Shown here piece by piece: positions 1 through 6,311 of a stretch of DNA of 12,121 nucleotides (position 1 is the first letter of the stretch; the number at the start of each line of letters is the position of its first letter). The notes under the pieces were generated by a model. That model did no database searches. It was given only the letters and a program-made list of their open reading frames with translations, and was not told the origin of the DNA. Position numbers and translations under genes: made by a program. This DNA comes from Syntrophomonas sp. UBA5314 (GTDB lineage: Bacteria > Bacillota > Syntrophomonadia > Syntrophomonadales > Syntrophomonadaceae). The stretch lies in NCBI GenBank assembly GCA_002410325.1, contig DHRK01000017.1:62558-74678 (forward strand), given 5' to 3'.

Positions 1-1
1 C

Positions 2-151
2 GTCAATCGCAATACGTCCAGTATTACTCATTCCTTGACGCCCATGGACGTGCTAACGCAGCGGTGCCAGGACGGCAAGGAGCTGCCCGCCTTGTACTTC
101 AAAAAAACCTGCTCCGACTTATATACACAAATATACGGAACGTTGTACTAG
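2..151 (+). CDS. Possible 3' end of an upstream gene, unrecognised
   Basis: Reading frame 2 is open from the window edge to a TAG at 149-151 and would encode about 49 residues ending in IYGTLY. About two thirds of its third codon positions are G or C, which resembles the real genes here and favours this frame. Frame 1 is also open, to a TAA at 184-186, but its third positions look random and it would run through the pyrG promoter. I do not recognise the peptide and see no domain. In B. subtilis rpoE (RNA polymerase delta) lies upstream of pyrG, but this tail is not the acidic delta tail. The stretch could equally be non-coding. Confidence 0.35.
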   Translation, partial: VNRNTSSITHSLTPMDVLTQRCQDGKELPALYFKKTCSDLYTQIYGTLY

Positions 152-181
152 TTGACCGCCTCTTCACAAAGAGGGTAAAAT
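152..181 (+). promoter_or_regulatory. Sigma-A-like promoter for pyrG
   Basis: TTGACC (152-157) and TAAAAT (176-181) each differ from the -35 and -10 consensus at one position and are 18 bases apart. Transcription would start near 188 and give a leader of about 85 bases. The spacer contains a perfect inverted repeat, CCTCTT (159-164) and AAGAGG (169-174) around CACA. It could be an operator, a relic terminator stem of the upstream gene, or chance. Confidence 0.55.
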
Positions 182-202
182 TCTAATGTTAAAGGCTTCA
201 AG

Positions 203-254
203 GGGAGCAGTGGCTCCCGGTAAATATTCAGCAAGTGTTATGCTTTTTTGAGCC
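203..254 (+). promoter_or_regulatory. pyrG leader hairpin with an alternative pairing
   Basis: GGGAGC (203-208) and GCTCCC (213-218) form a perfect 6-bp stem with a four-base loop, AGTG. The right arm overlaps GGCTC (212-216), which can instead pair with GAGCC (250-254) just after a run of six T (244-249). The two pairings exclude each other, as in an attenuator, but neither gives a standard intrinsic terminator because the T run lies before the GAGCC arm. In B. subtilis pyrG is controlled by CTP-sensitive attenuation involving G reiteration at a GGGC start. I see no GGGC at the predicted start here, so that mechanism is not supported. Confidence 0.3.
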
Positions 255-272
255 AAGGGAAAGAGGGGGCTT

Positions 273-1895
273 ATGGTGACAAAATACATATTCATTACCG
301 GTGGAGTGGTTTCTTCTCTGGGGAAGGGAATTACTGCGGCTTCTTTGGGGAGGTTGCTTAAGTGCCGGGGGTTGAAGGTTGCTCTGCAAAAATTTGATCC
401 CTATATCAATGTAGACCCTGGTACTATGAGTCCCTATCAGCACGGCGAAGTCTACGTAACCGAAGATGGAGCCGAAACCGACCTGGATGTAGGACATTAC
501 GAGCGTTTTGTCGACGTCAACCTGAGCGCTTACGCCAACTGCACTACCGGGAGAATCTACCAGGCGGTTTTAGATAAAGAACGCCGCGGCGATTACCTGG
601 GCCAAACCGTACAGGTTATTCCTCACATCACCAATGAGATCAAAGATCGGGTAACCCTGATTGAAAAGGAAGCCCACCCCGACATAGTGATCAGTGAAAT
701 CGGAGGCACGGTAGGCGATATCGAGTCTCTACCCTTTCTCGAAGCCATTCGCCAGTTAAAATTTGAATTAGGCCGCGACCGGGTTCTGTACGTTCACGTC
801 ACCCTGGTGCCCCACATAAAAGCAGCCGGAGAGTTGAAAACCAAACCCACCCAGCATAGTGTTAAGGAGCTGCGCGGCATCGGGATTCAGCCGGATATTC
901 TGGTCTGTCGTACCGAAAAAGATCTGTCCGAGGATCTAAAAGCCAAGATGGCTCTTTTCTGTGATGTGGACCGGGAAGCGGTTATTCAGCTAAAAGACGC
1001 CGCGTCGATCTATGAGGTTCCCCTCATGTTGGCCCGGGAACAGCTGGATCTACAGGTAATAAAGCGGCTGGGCCTGGATTGCCCGGAACCCGATCTCAGT
1101 GAATGGGAAGAAATGGTTCGAAAAGTTCATTCTCTGGATAAAAAAGTCACCGTAGGCCTGGTAGGAAAATATGTTGAACTGCAAGACGCCTACTTGAGTA
1201 TTGTGGAATCTCTCAAACATGCCGGTTTCCAGTACAACAGTGAGATTCAGATAAAATGGGTGTATGCCGAGGAAATAGAAAAGCTGGGTCCGGATGAGCT
1301 GCTAAGCGGGGTGGACGCCATTCTGGTTCCGGGAGGATTCGGAGAAAGAGGGATTGAAGGGAAAATAGCCACCTGTCGTTATGCCAGGGAGAACGGCATC
1401 CCCTTCCTGGGCATCTGTCTGGGTATGCAGTGCGCGGTTATTGAATTTGCCCGCAACGTCTGTTCTTTGAAAGGCGCCAACAGCGGTGAGTTTGATCCTG
1501 ACAGTCCGGCCCCGGTCGTTCACCTGATGCCGGATCAGGAGGGGATCGAAAACAAAGGAGGCACCATGCGTCTGGGGGTATATCCCTGCTATCTGAAGCA
1601 AGACAGCAAGGCCTATGGCGTCTACCATTGCGCTGAGCTCCAGGAAAGGCACCGCCACCGCTATGAGATCAACAATAATTATCGCGCCCTTATGGAGGGC
1701 AAGGGTCTGGTGATAAGCGGGTTATCCCCCGATGGCCGCCTGGTAGAAATCATTGAGCTGCCAAGCCACCCCTGGTATGTCGGCTGTCAGTTCCATCCCG
1801 AGTTCAAATCCCGGCCTAATCGACCGCACCCCCTGTTTATGGGCTTAATTTACCATGCTTTGGAGTACAGCCGCACGCGCCCCAATAAACTGTAA
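273..1895 (+). CDS. pyrG: CTP synthase (glutamine hydrolysing)
   Basis: This cytosolic enzyme makes CTP from UTP, ATP and glutamine, the last step of de novo pyrimidine nucleotide synthesis. Its 540 residues match the family length. The N-terminal synthetase domain (about 1-270) opens with the nucleotide-binding GGVVSSLGKG motif and contains TEDGAETDLDVGHYERF and EIGGTVGDIES. The C-terminal class I glutamine amidotransferase domain (about 290-540) has the oxyanion segment GGFGERG, the nucleophile Cys382 in GICLGMQ, and His508/Glu510 in FHPEF. ERHRHRYEINN is also typical. The ATG is preceded by a G-rich Shine-Dalgarno region at 263-269. A GTG follows directly, but ATG is the natural start. The gene has its own promoter and is followed by a palindrome. 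All catalytic residues are present and nothing is broken. Confidence 0.98.
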   Translation: MVTKYIFITGGVVSSLGKGITAASLGRLLKCRGLKVALQKFDPYINVDPGTMSPYQHGEVYVTEDGAETDLDVGHYERFVDVNLSAYANCTTGRIYQAVLDKERRGDYLGQTVQVIPHITNEIKDRVTLIEKEAHPDIVISEIGGTVGDIESLPFLEAIRQLKFELGRDRVLYVHVTLVPHIKAAGELKTKPTQHSVKELRGIGIQPDILVCRTEKDLSEDLKAKMALFCDVDREAVIQLKDAASIYEVPLMLAREQLDLQVIKRLGLDCPEPDLSEWEEMVRKVHSLDKKVTVGLVGKYVELQDAYLSIVESLKHAGFQYNSEIQIKWVYAEEIEKLGPDELLSGVDAILVPGGFGERGIEGKIATCRYARENGIPFLGICLGMQCAVIEFARNVCSLKGANSGEFDPDSPAPVVHLMPDQEGIENKGGTMRLGVYPCYLKQDSKAYGVYHCAELQERHRHRYEINNNYRALMEGKGLVISGLSPDGRLVEIIELPSHPWYVGCQFHPEFKSRPNRPHPLFMGLIYHALEYSRTRPNKL

Positions 1896-1925
1896 GGCTG
1901 ATTTCATAGAAGTTTCTATACTAGA

Positions 1926-1954
1926 CCGCGGTTTGGGCTTGCTCCGAACCGCGG
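1926..1954 (+). terminator. G+C-rich hairpin after pyrG, without a T tract
   Basis: CCGCGGTT (1926-1933) and AACCGCGG (1947-1954) pair perfectly. The stem can extend inward by a T-G wobble and two G-C pairs, giving about 11 bp around a seven-base loop. It lies 30 bases after the pyrG stop. The bases that follow are not T-rich, so this is not a standard intrinsic terminator. It could stabilise the pyrG 3' end, pause polymerase or be partly read through into the next genes. Confidence 0.45.
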
Positions 1955-2060
1955 CATAGGCATGTGATTATTGGGCGAAACTTAGTACAACGTATTCATG
2001 CACATCATTGGGGCGGATTTTTCGAATTACTGCGTTTGTCGTACTAACGGCTAAAAACAT
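1955..2060 (+). other. Gap before the femX-like gene, with a long-range inverted repeat
   Basis: No gene is visible. TTAGTAC (1982-1988) and GTACTAA (2041-2047) are inverted copies 52 bases apart and could close a stem-loop just upstream of the AAGGAG at 2061-2066. A TATACT at 1917-1922 resembles a -10 box, but I find no good -35 at the right distance. No promoter can therefore be placed with confidence for the downstream operon. Confidence 0.3.
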
Positions 2061-2072
2061 AAGGAGCTAATA

Positions 2073-3155
2073 ATGTTTACCACCCGGATTATCGATAGTA
2101 AAGAAAAGGAGCGCTACAATCAGTTTGTGGCGAATCATCCCAAAGGGCATTTCCTACAGTTGTGGGAATGGGGACAGGTTAAAAAGGGCATGGGGTGGGA
2201 CCCGCTGCCCCTGGTCCTGGAGGAAGACGGCCGGATAAGGGCCGCTATGCTCATTTTAAAGAGAAGGATCCCCCTGCCCTTTATTAAAAAATGTATTTTT
2301 TATTCCCCCCGCGGACCGGTGCTTGATATCAATGACCGCCAATTAGGCCGGCTGCTTTTTGACGGGGCCCGTCGGGTGGCCGGGGATGAAGGCGCTATTT
2401 TTCTCAAATTTGATCCCGATATTCCCAAGGAAAATGTTGAGTGGGCTGACGTTTTGCAGAGCCTGGGGTGCCGTCATAATGAGACCGGTTTGGACTTTGA
2501 AGGAGTGCAGCCCAATTTTGTTTTCCGTTTGGATATAAGGCCCGACGAAAGTGTGCTGCTGGCCAACATGCACGCCAAATGGCGTTATAATATCAGGCTG
2601 GCGGAAAAAAAGGGTGTCGTTATCAGGGAGGCGGTAGATAAAAAAGACCTGCAGGTCTTTTACCAGATACTTCTTGATACAGCCAGCCGCGATCATTTTC
2701 TGGTACGCGGATATGAATACTTCGAGTGGATGTGGGACTACCTGGTTGAGACCGGGTATGCCAGGATCTTCCTGGCTGACTACCAGGGACAGGTTATTGC
2801 CGGCACCCTGGCTTTGATACTGGGGGAAAAAGCCTGGTATCTATACGGGGCATCCAGCAATGAATACCGGAATGTAATGCCCAATTATCTGATCCAGTGG
2901 GAAATGATTCGCTGGGCGCGCCAAAACGGCTGTACGCTCTATGATTTTCGGGGGGTGTCCGGGGATCTCAATGAGGATAATCCGCTCTATGGCTTATATA
3001 GATTTAAAAAGGGGTTTAGTGGAGTATTCACCGAGTTTATCGGGGAATGGGATATGGTATATTCGCGCTTCTTTGACTTTTTGTGGACCAGGGTGCTCCC
3101 GTTGTATCTGCGCTTGGGACGGCGCAGGGCCCGGTCGGTTCAAGGTGATGGATAA
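2073..3155 (+). CDS. FemX/FemAB-type peptidoglycan bridge aminoacyltransferase
   Basis: FemAB-family enzymes add amino acids from aminoacyl-tRNA to the stem peptide of lipid II on the inner membrane face, building the peptidoglycan cross-bridge. The 360 residues fit the two tandem GNAT-like folds of the family. Supporting motifs are FLQLWEWGQVK near the N-terminus, the segment MHAKWRYNIRLAEKKGV (about 165-182), YLYGASSNEYRNVMPNYLIQ, and YDFRGVSGD followed by LYRFKKGFSG near the C-terminus. I see no obvious long coiled-coil arm, so it is closer to FemX than to FemA. AAGGAG at 2061-2066 sits six bases before the ATG. The stop overlaps the start of the racemase gene in TAATG, so the two are probably translationally coupled. 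That pairing fits a cell-wall role. The amino acid transferred cannot be read from sequence. Confidence 0.9.
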   Translation: MFTTRIIDSKEKERYNQFVANHPKGHFLQLWEWGQVKKGMGWDPLPLVLEEDGRIRAAMLILKRRIPLPFIKKCIFYSPRGPVLDINDRQLGRLLFDGARRVAGDEGAIFLKFDPDIPKENVEWADVLQSLGCRHNETGLDFEGVQPNFVFRLDIRPDESVLLANMHAKWRYNIRLAEKKGVVIREAVDKKDLQVFYQILLDTASRDHFLVRGYEYFEWMWDYLVETGYARIFLADYQGQVIAGTLALILGEKAWYLYGASSNEYRNVMPNYLIQWEMIRWARQNGCTLYDFRGVSGDLNEDNPLYGLYRFKKGFSGVFTEFIGEWDMVYSRFFDFLWTRVLPLYLRLGRRRARSVQGDG

Positions 3156-4330
3156 TGCATAAACTGGACAAATGGATAGAAATCGATGTGGACGCGGTAA
3201 GGAACAATCTGGAACAGGTTCGCTCCCTGCTGGATGAAAAGGTTATCTTGATTGCCGTATTAAAAGCCGAGGCTTATGGGCATGGAGCGCGCGACATCGC
3301 CCGTTTGCTCAACCAACAGGGTGTGGATTTCTTCGCGGTCACCTTTTTGTATGAAGCCCTTCAGCTGCGTAAAGCCGGCATTCTCTCCAACATACTGGTC
3401 TTTAGCCCCCTGATAGATGAAGAACAGCTTGCTGAGGCTATTGAGAACTCCATAACCATTACCATTGCTTCCCGGGAGGAATCCGAACGCCTGATCAAAG
3501 TAACCCAGGAGCTGCGCAAGACCGCTACCATTCATTTGAAAATCGATACCGGCCTGGGACGATTCGGCCTGAATTCTCAAGAACTTATCGAACTGGCCCA
3601 GGAATTAAATAGCTATAACAACATATATTTAGAAGGAATCTACACCCATATGGCCGATGCGGCTGGGCAGACCGCCTATACCGTCAGGCAGTTTGAGATC
3701 TTTTTGGAAACGGTTCGCTACTTGGAGCAGTCCGGCATCAGAATTCCCCTGCAGCACTGTGCCAACAGCGCGGTCTTTTTAAAATACCCCCAGATGCACC
3801 TGGATGCGGTAAGGATTGGAACGCTGCTGTCCGGGCAGCATCCGGTCGGTAATTTTGAGCGGCGCCTGTCCTTAAAAGACCCCTACCGGTTTAAAAGCCG
3901 AATTGTTTCTCTGCGCCTGGTGGAGAAGGGAAGCTATCTCGGCTATTTTAGGACTTACCGGTTAAAAAACAAGGCCCTGGTGGGAGTCGTCCCGGTGGGA
4001 TTCAATGACGGTCTGGCCCTGGAAGTTGCCAATCCGCCGGCCGGGTTGGCCGACCTGCTCAAGGGGATGGCTCGCCAGGTACTGGTTTACTTGAACCAAC
4101 CCCGGTTCAGGCTGAATATCAGCATACAAGGCCGGGAGTACCCGATCCGGGGGAAAGTATTTATGCAGATGGCCCTGGTGGAAATACCTCCGGAAGCCGA
4201 CGTACAGATTGGAGACGAGGTGGAGCTGCCGGTTCGTAAAACCCTGGCAGCCAAAAACATCATCAGATTATATGTTAAAGACGGCGTTGCGGGCAAAGTA
4301 GCCAGCGAAGACGCGACCACGTTTATATGA
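3155..4330 (+). CDS. alr: Alanine racemase family protein (PLP-dependent, fold type III)
   Basis: Alanine racemase makes D-alanine for peptidoglycan using pyridoxal phosphate. The N-terminal barrel carries the PLP lysine, Lys37, in LKAEAYGHG, and the second catalytic base is probably Tyr264 in GYFRT. Both positions fit the classical enzyme. The length of 391 residues is normal. Several usually conserved positions differ. LKAEAYGHG replaces KANAYGHG. RIGTLLSGQHP replaces the usual RPG..LYG.sP. GYFRT replaces GYGRT. PVGFNDG replaces PVGYADG. It may therefore be a divergent subfamily or act on a different amino acid. The start overlaps the FemX-like stop by one base, with AAGGTG at 3142-3147 as ribosome binding site. 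sppA follows 13 bases after the stop. Confidence 0.9.
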   Translation: MHKLDKWIEIDVDAVRNNLEQVRSLLDEKVILIAVLKAEAYGHGARDIARLLNQQGVDFFAVTFLYEALQLRKAGILSNILVFSPLIDEEQLAEAIENSITITIASREESERLIKVTQELRKTATIHLKIDTGLGRFGLNSQELIELAQELNSYNNIYLEGIYTHMADAAGQTAYTVRQFEIFLETVRYLEQSGIRIPLQHCANSAVFLKYPQMHLDAVRIGTLLSGQHPVGNFERRLSLKDPYRFKSRIVSLRLVEKGSYLGYFRTYRLKNKALVGVVPVGFNDGLALEVANPPAGLADLLKGMARQVLVYLNQPRFRLNISIQGREYPIRGKVFMQMALVEIPPEADVQIGDEVELPVRKTLAAKNIIRLYVKDGVAGKVASEDATTFI

Positions 4331-4343
4331 GGAGGTTTGACGG

Positions 4344-5246
4344 ATGGGGAAAAAAGCCTTTATAGCAGCCTTTACCATCTTTTTGCTTTTGATGAGCATA
4401 CTTTCTTTACGGGCGGTGTTTGCTCCCAACCGTCAGGCCCCGGGCCAACTCTCCCGGGGGAACGCGGTGGGCATCATCCGGGTGGAAGGGGCCATAACCG
4501 GCGATTCCTCCGCCGGCTGGTCGGGTACCGGAACCAGCACCGATAAAGTACTGGCCGCCATTCGTGAAGCAGCCAGCCGGGACGACATCAAAGCGGTGGT
4601 CTTGAGGATCAACAGTCCCGGCGGAAGCGCGGTTGCGGCGCAAGAAATCGGCATAGAATTGGATAAACTGAGGGAGAGAGGCAAACCGGTTATAACTTCC
4701 ATGGGGGACACCTGCGCCTCGGGTGGTTATTGGATAGCCTGCAGCACCGATTATATTATGGCCAATTCGACTACTATGACCGGAAGTATCGGGGTAATCA
4801 TGGAACTGACCAATCTGGAGGGCCTTTTCGGCAAACTGGGCATAAGCCAGGAGGCTATCAAGAGCGGGGAATACAAAGATATCGGTTCCAGCAGCCGGCA
4901 GTTAAAACCCGAGGAAAGGCAGCTGCTGCAGGACATGGTTCAAGATTCCTACCAGCAGTTTATCGATCAGGTTGCCAAAGGCCGCCAGGGAAAAATAGAC
5001 CAGGCCCGGCTGATGGGCATAGCTGATGGAAGGGTCCTAACCGGCAAACAAGCCCAGGCTTACGGGCTGGTTGATGGACTGGGCAATTACTATGACGCCG
5101 TTCGCGAGGCTCAGAAGCGGGCCAATCTGGATGAAAACAGCAAAACGGTTGAACTCAACGAAACCCTTTTTTGGGAAGAACTGATGAGCGGCAGCGGTTT
5201 GGGCAGTTGGCTGCAAATGCGACTGGGCCCGGCATTGCGCTATTAA
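4344..5246 (+). CDS. sppA: Signal peptide peptidase SppA (S49 family)
   Basis: SppA is a membrane-anchored serine protease, active outside the cytoplasmic membrane, that degrades cleaved signal peptides and other membrane-associated peptides. It has an N-terminal transmembrane anchor (about 5-27) after a short basic start, then a ClpP-like S49 fold. The NSPGG motif is at 90-94. The nucleophile is Ser126 in ASGGYWIA and the general base is Lys178 in KSGEYKDIGS, giving the Ser/Lys dyad of the short Gram-positive form. The 300-residue length is also typical of that single-domain form, which works as an oligomer. GGAGG at 4331-4335 lies eight bases before the ATG. It is probably cotranscribed with the racemase and the membrane gene that follows 25 bases later. 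Confidence 0.95.
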   Translation: MGKKAFIAAFTIFLLLMSILSLRAVFAPNRQAPGQLSRGNAVGIIRVEGAITGDSSAGWSGTGTSTDKVLAAIREAASRDDIKAVVLRINSPGGSAVAAQEIGIELDKLRERGKPVITSMGDTCASGGYWIACSTDYIMANSTTMTGSIGVIMELTNLEGLFGKLGISQEAIKSGEYKDIGSSSRQLKPEERQLLQDMVQDSYQQFIDQVAKGRQGKIDQARLMGIADGRVLTGKQAQAYGLVDGLGNYYDAVREAQKRANLDENSKTVELNETLFWEELMSGSGLGSWLQMRLGPALRY

Positions 5247-5271
5247 TTAACGGTCCGGAGGGAGGAGGAAG

Positions 5272-5835
5272 ATGAAAATGGCAGATACCATCTACGGGTT
5301 GTTCTTCCAACCGGCCGCTACCTTTCGGCAGATCAGTGAAGATAAACCGCTGGCCAAGGGCTTGATGCTCTATATACTGGTTTCCCTGCTGGGGGTACTA
5401 TTTAACCAGGGAGTGGAATCAAGCCGGGACAATTCCATGCTGGCCGGGGGAGCCGGATGGGCTTTGGGAGCTCTCAGTATCTTTTTTACCCTGATCAATC
5501 TGTTTGTCATGACCGGAGTGATATCGCTGCTGGCGGATATTATTTATAAGAAGTCCAATCCTTCAGGGGTGCTGGCTTGTTTTAGCTTTGCCGCCCTGCC
5601 TGGAGTTCTGGGGGGGGCGGTCTATTATACTTTTTTCCTGCTGGGAATGGAGGGGGCCGGTGCTGCTTGCCTATTCGCCGTCTCGCTTTGGATAATGGTT
5701 CTCTGGGTTTTGTCTCTGCGGGAATCACTGGACTTAGACATCGGACAATCGGTATTATTGCTTTTAGTGCCGCCCCTGGCCGTATTCTTCCTGACGGCCG
5801 TCCTACTGTTGGCCAGCCTGTCCCTGGCCTGGTAA
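5272..5835 (+). CDS. Yip1-like polytopic membrane protein
   Basis: This is a 187-residue, very hydrophobic protein with about five predicted membrane segments, near residues 28-46, 62-90, 100-124, 128-147 and 158-186. The start MADTIYGLFFQPAATFRQI, followed by a basic loop and the first helix, is the usual opening of bacterial Yip1-domain proteins, in which a short amphipathic segment precedes the helices. The family has no firmly established biochemical role in bacteria. A very strong GGAGGGAGGAGG stretch ends just before the ATG. A second in-frame ATG lies two codons later. It sits between sppA and spo0F with 25- and 27-base gaps, so it is probably part of the operon. The Yip1 assignment is moderate and no function beyond membrane residence is claimed. 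Confidence 0.8.
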   Translation: MKMADTIYGLFFQPAATFRQISEDKPLAKGLMLYILVSLLGVLFNQGVESSRDNSMLAGGAGWALGALSIFFTLINLFVMTGVISLLADIIYKKSNPSGVLACFSFAALPGVLGGAVYYTFFLLGMEGAGAACLFAVSLWIMVLWVLSLRESLDLDIGQSVLLLLVPPLAVFFLTAVLLLASLSLAW

Positions 5836-5862
5836 GCTGAAGATCCAAGGAGGATTCCTCTT

Positions 5863-6285
5863 ATGAAGTGTAGAACTAAATATGGAAAACTCAGGAAGGC
5901 GAAGCGGAGGTGGCTTGAATTGTGGAAAATCTTAATTGTTGATGACCAGAAAGGAGTACGGCGACTGCTCGAGGAGCTGTTCAAAAGGGATGGCTGGGAT
6001 GTGCATGTAGCATCGGACGGCAAAGAGGCCATTTCCAAATGTGATGAATTATCTCCCCATGTAGTCTTGATGGATATGAAAATGCCCAATATGAATGGAC
6101 TGGATGCATCACAGGAAATTCTGCGTAGGCACAGCCACCTGCCTATTCTTATGATGACCGCCTATGGCGAAATGGATGTTATCAAAAAGGCCCTGGACGC
6201 AGGGGTAAAAAAGTGTATTACCAAGCCTTTTGATATTATGGATCTGAGAAATATGGTTAATGAGATGATGGAAAAGGTATCCTAA
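5863..6285 (+). CDS. spo0F: Sporulation phosphorelay response regulator Spo0F
   Basis: This is a single-domain receiver with no output domain. In B. subtilis Spo0F takes phosphate from sensor kinases and passes it through Spo0B to Spo0A to start sporulation. Numbered from an internal TTG at 5920, the acidic pocket is Asp8/Asp9, the phosphorylation site is Asp52 in LMDMKMP, the switch residue is Thr80 in MMTAYGE and the invariant Lys is Lys102 in ITKPFD. These positions lie two below their B. subtilis equivalents (10, 11, 54, 82, 104). From 5920 the protein is 121 residues, close to the usual 124. From the ATG at 5863, which has an excellent AAGGAGG at 5847-5853, it gains 19 mostly basic residues not expected in the family. 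Its place next to pyrG and fba matches B. subtilis. Confidence 0.92.
   Translation: MKCRTKYGKLRKAKRRWLELWKILIVDDQKGVRRLLEELFKRDGWDVHVASDGKEAISKCDELSPHVVLMDMKMPNMNGLDASQEILRRHSHLPILMMTAYGEMDVIKKALDAGVKKCITKPFDIMDLRNMVNEMMEKVS
5906..5922 (+). promoter_or_regulatory. Internal ribosome binding site and TTG start within spo0F
   Basis: GGAGG (5906-5910) stands nine bases before an in-frame TTG (5920-5922) whose product begins MWKILIVDDQ, the normal N-terminus of Spo0F. Family length favours this start. The upstream ATG has an equally good ribosome binding site, so both may be used. Confidence 0.55.
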
Positions 6286-6311
6286 AAATACTGTTACAAG
6301 AGGTGAATCAC

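Noticed and set aside
1..105. Possible second, divergent copy of the structured repeat on the - strand
   Set aside because: It shares TCAATCGCA with the element at 10450-10653 and has a small AATAC/GTATT palindrome, but the rest does not align and frame 2 looks weakly coding here.
4337..4546. Overlapping + strand frame at the start of sppA
   Set aside because: It overlaps the SppA coding frame, and its product is Gly/Pro/Arg-rich without any family signature.
5846..5880. Sigma-H promoter for spo0F
   Set aside because: AGGAGGATT resembles a sigma-H -35, but no GAAT-type -10 is found at the right spacing, and the sequence is better explained as the ribosome binding site.
5625..6089. 154-residue frame on the - strand across the Yip1-like and spo0F genes
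   Set aside because: It spans two well-supported genes and their gap, is Ser/Arg-rich and has no domain or upstream signals.
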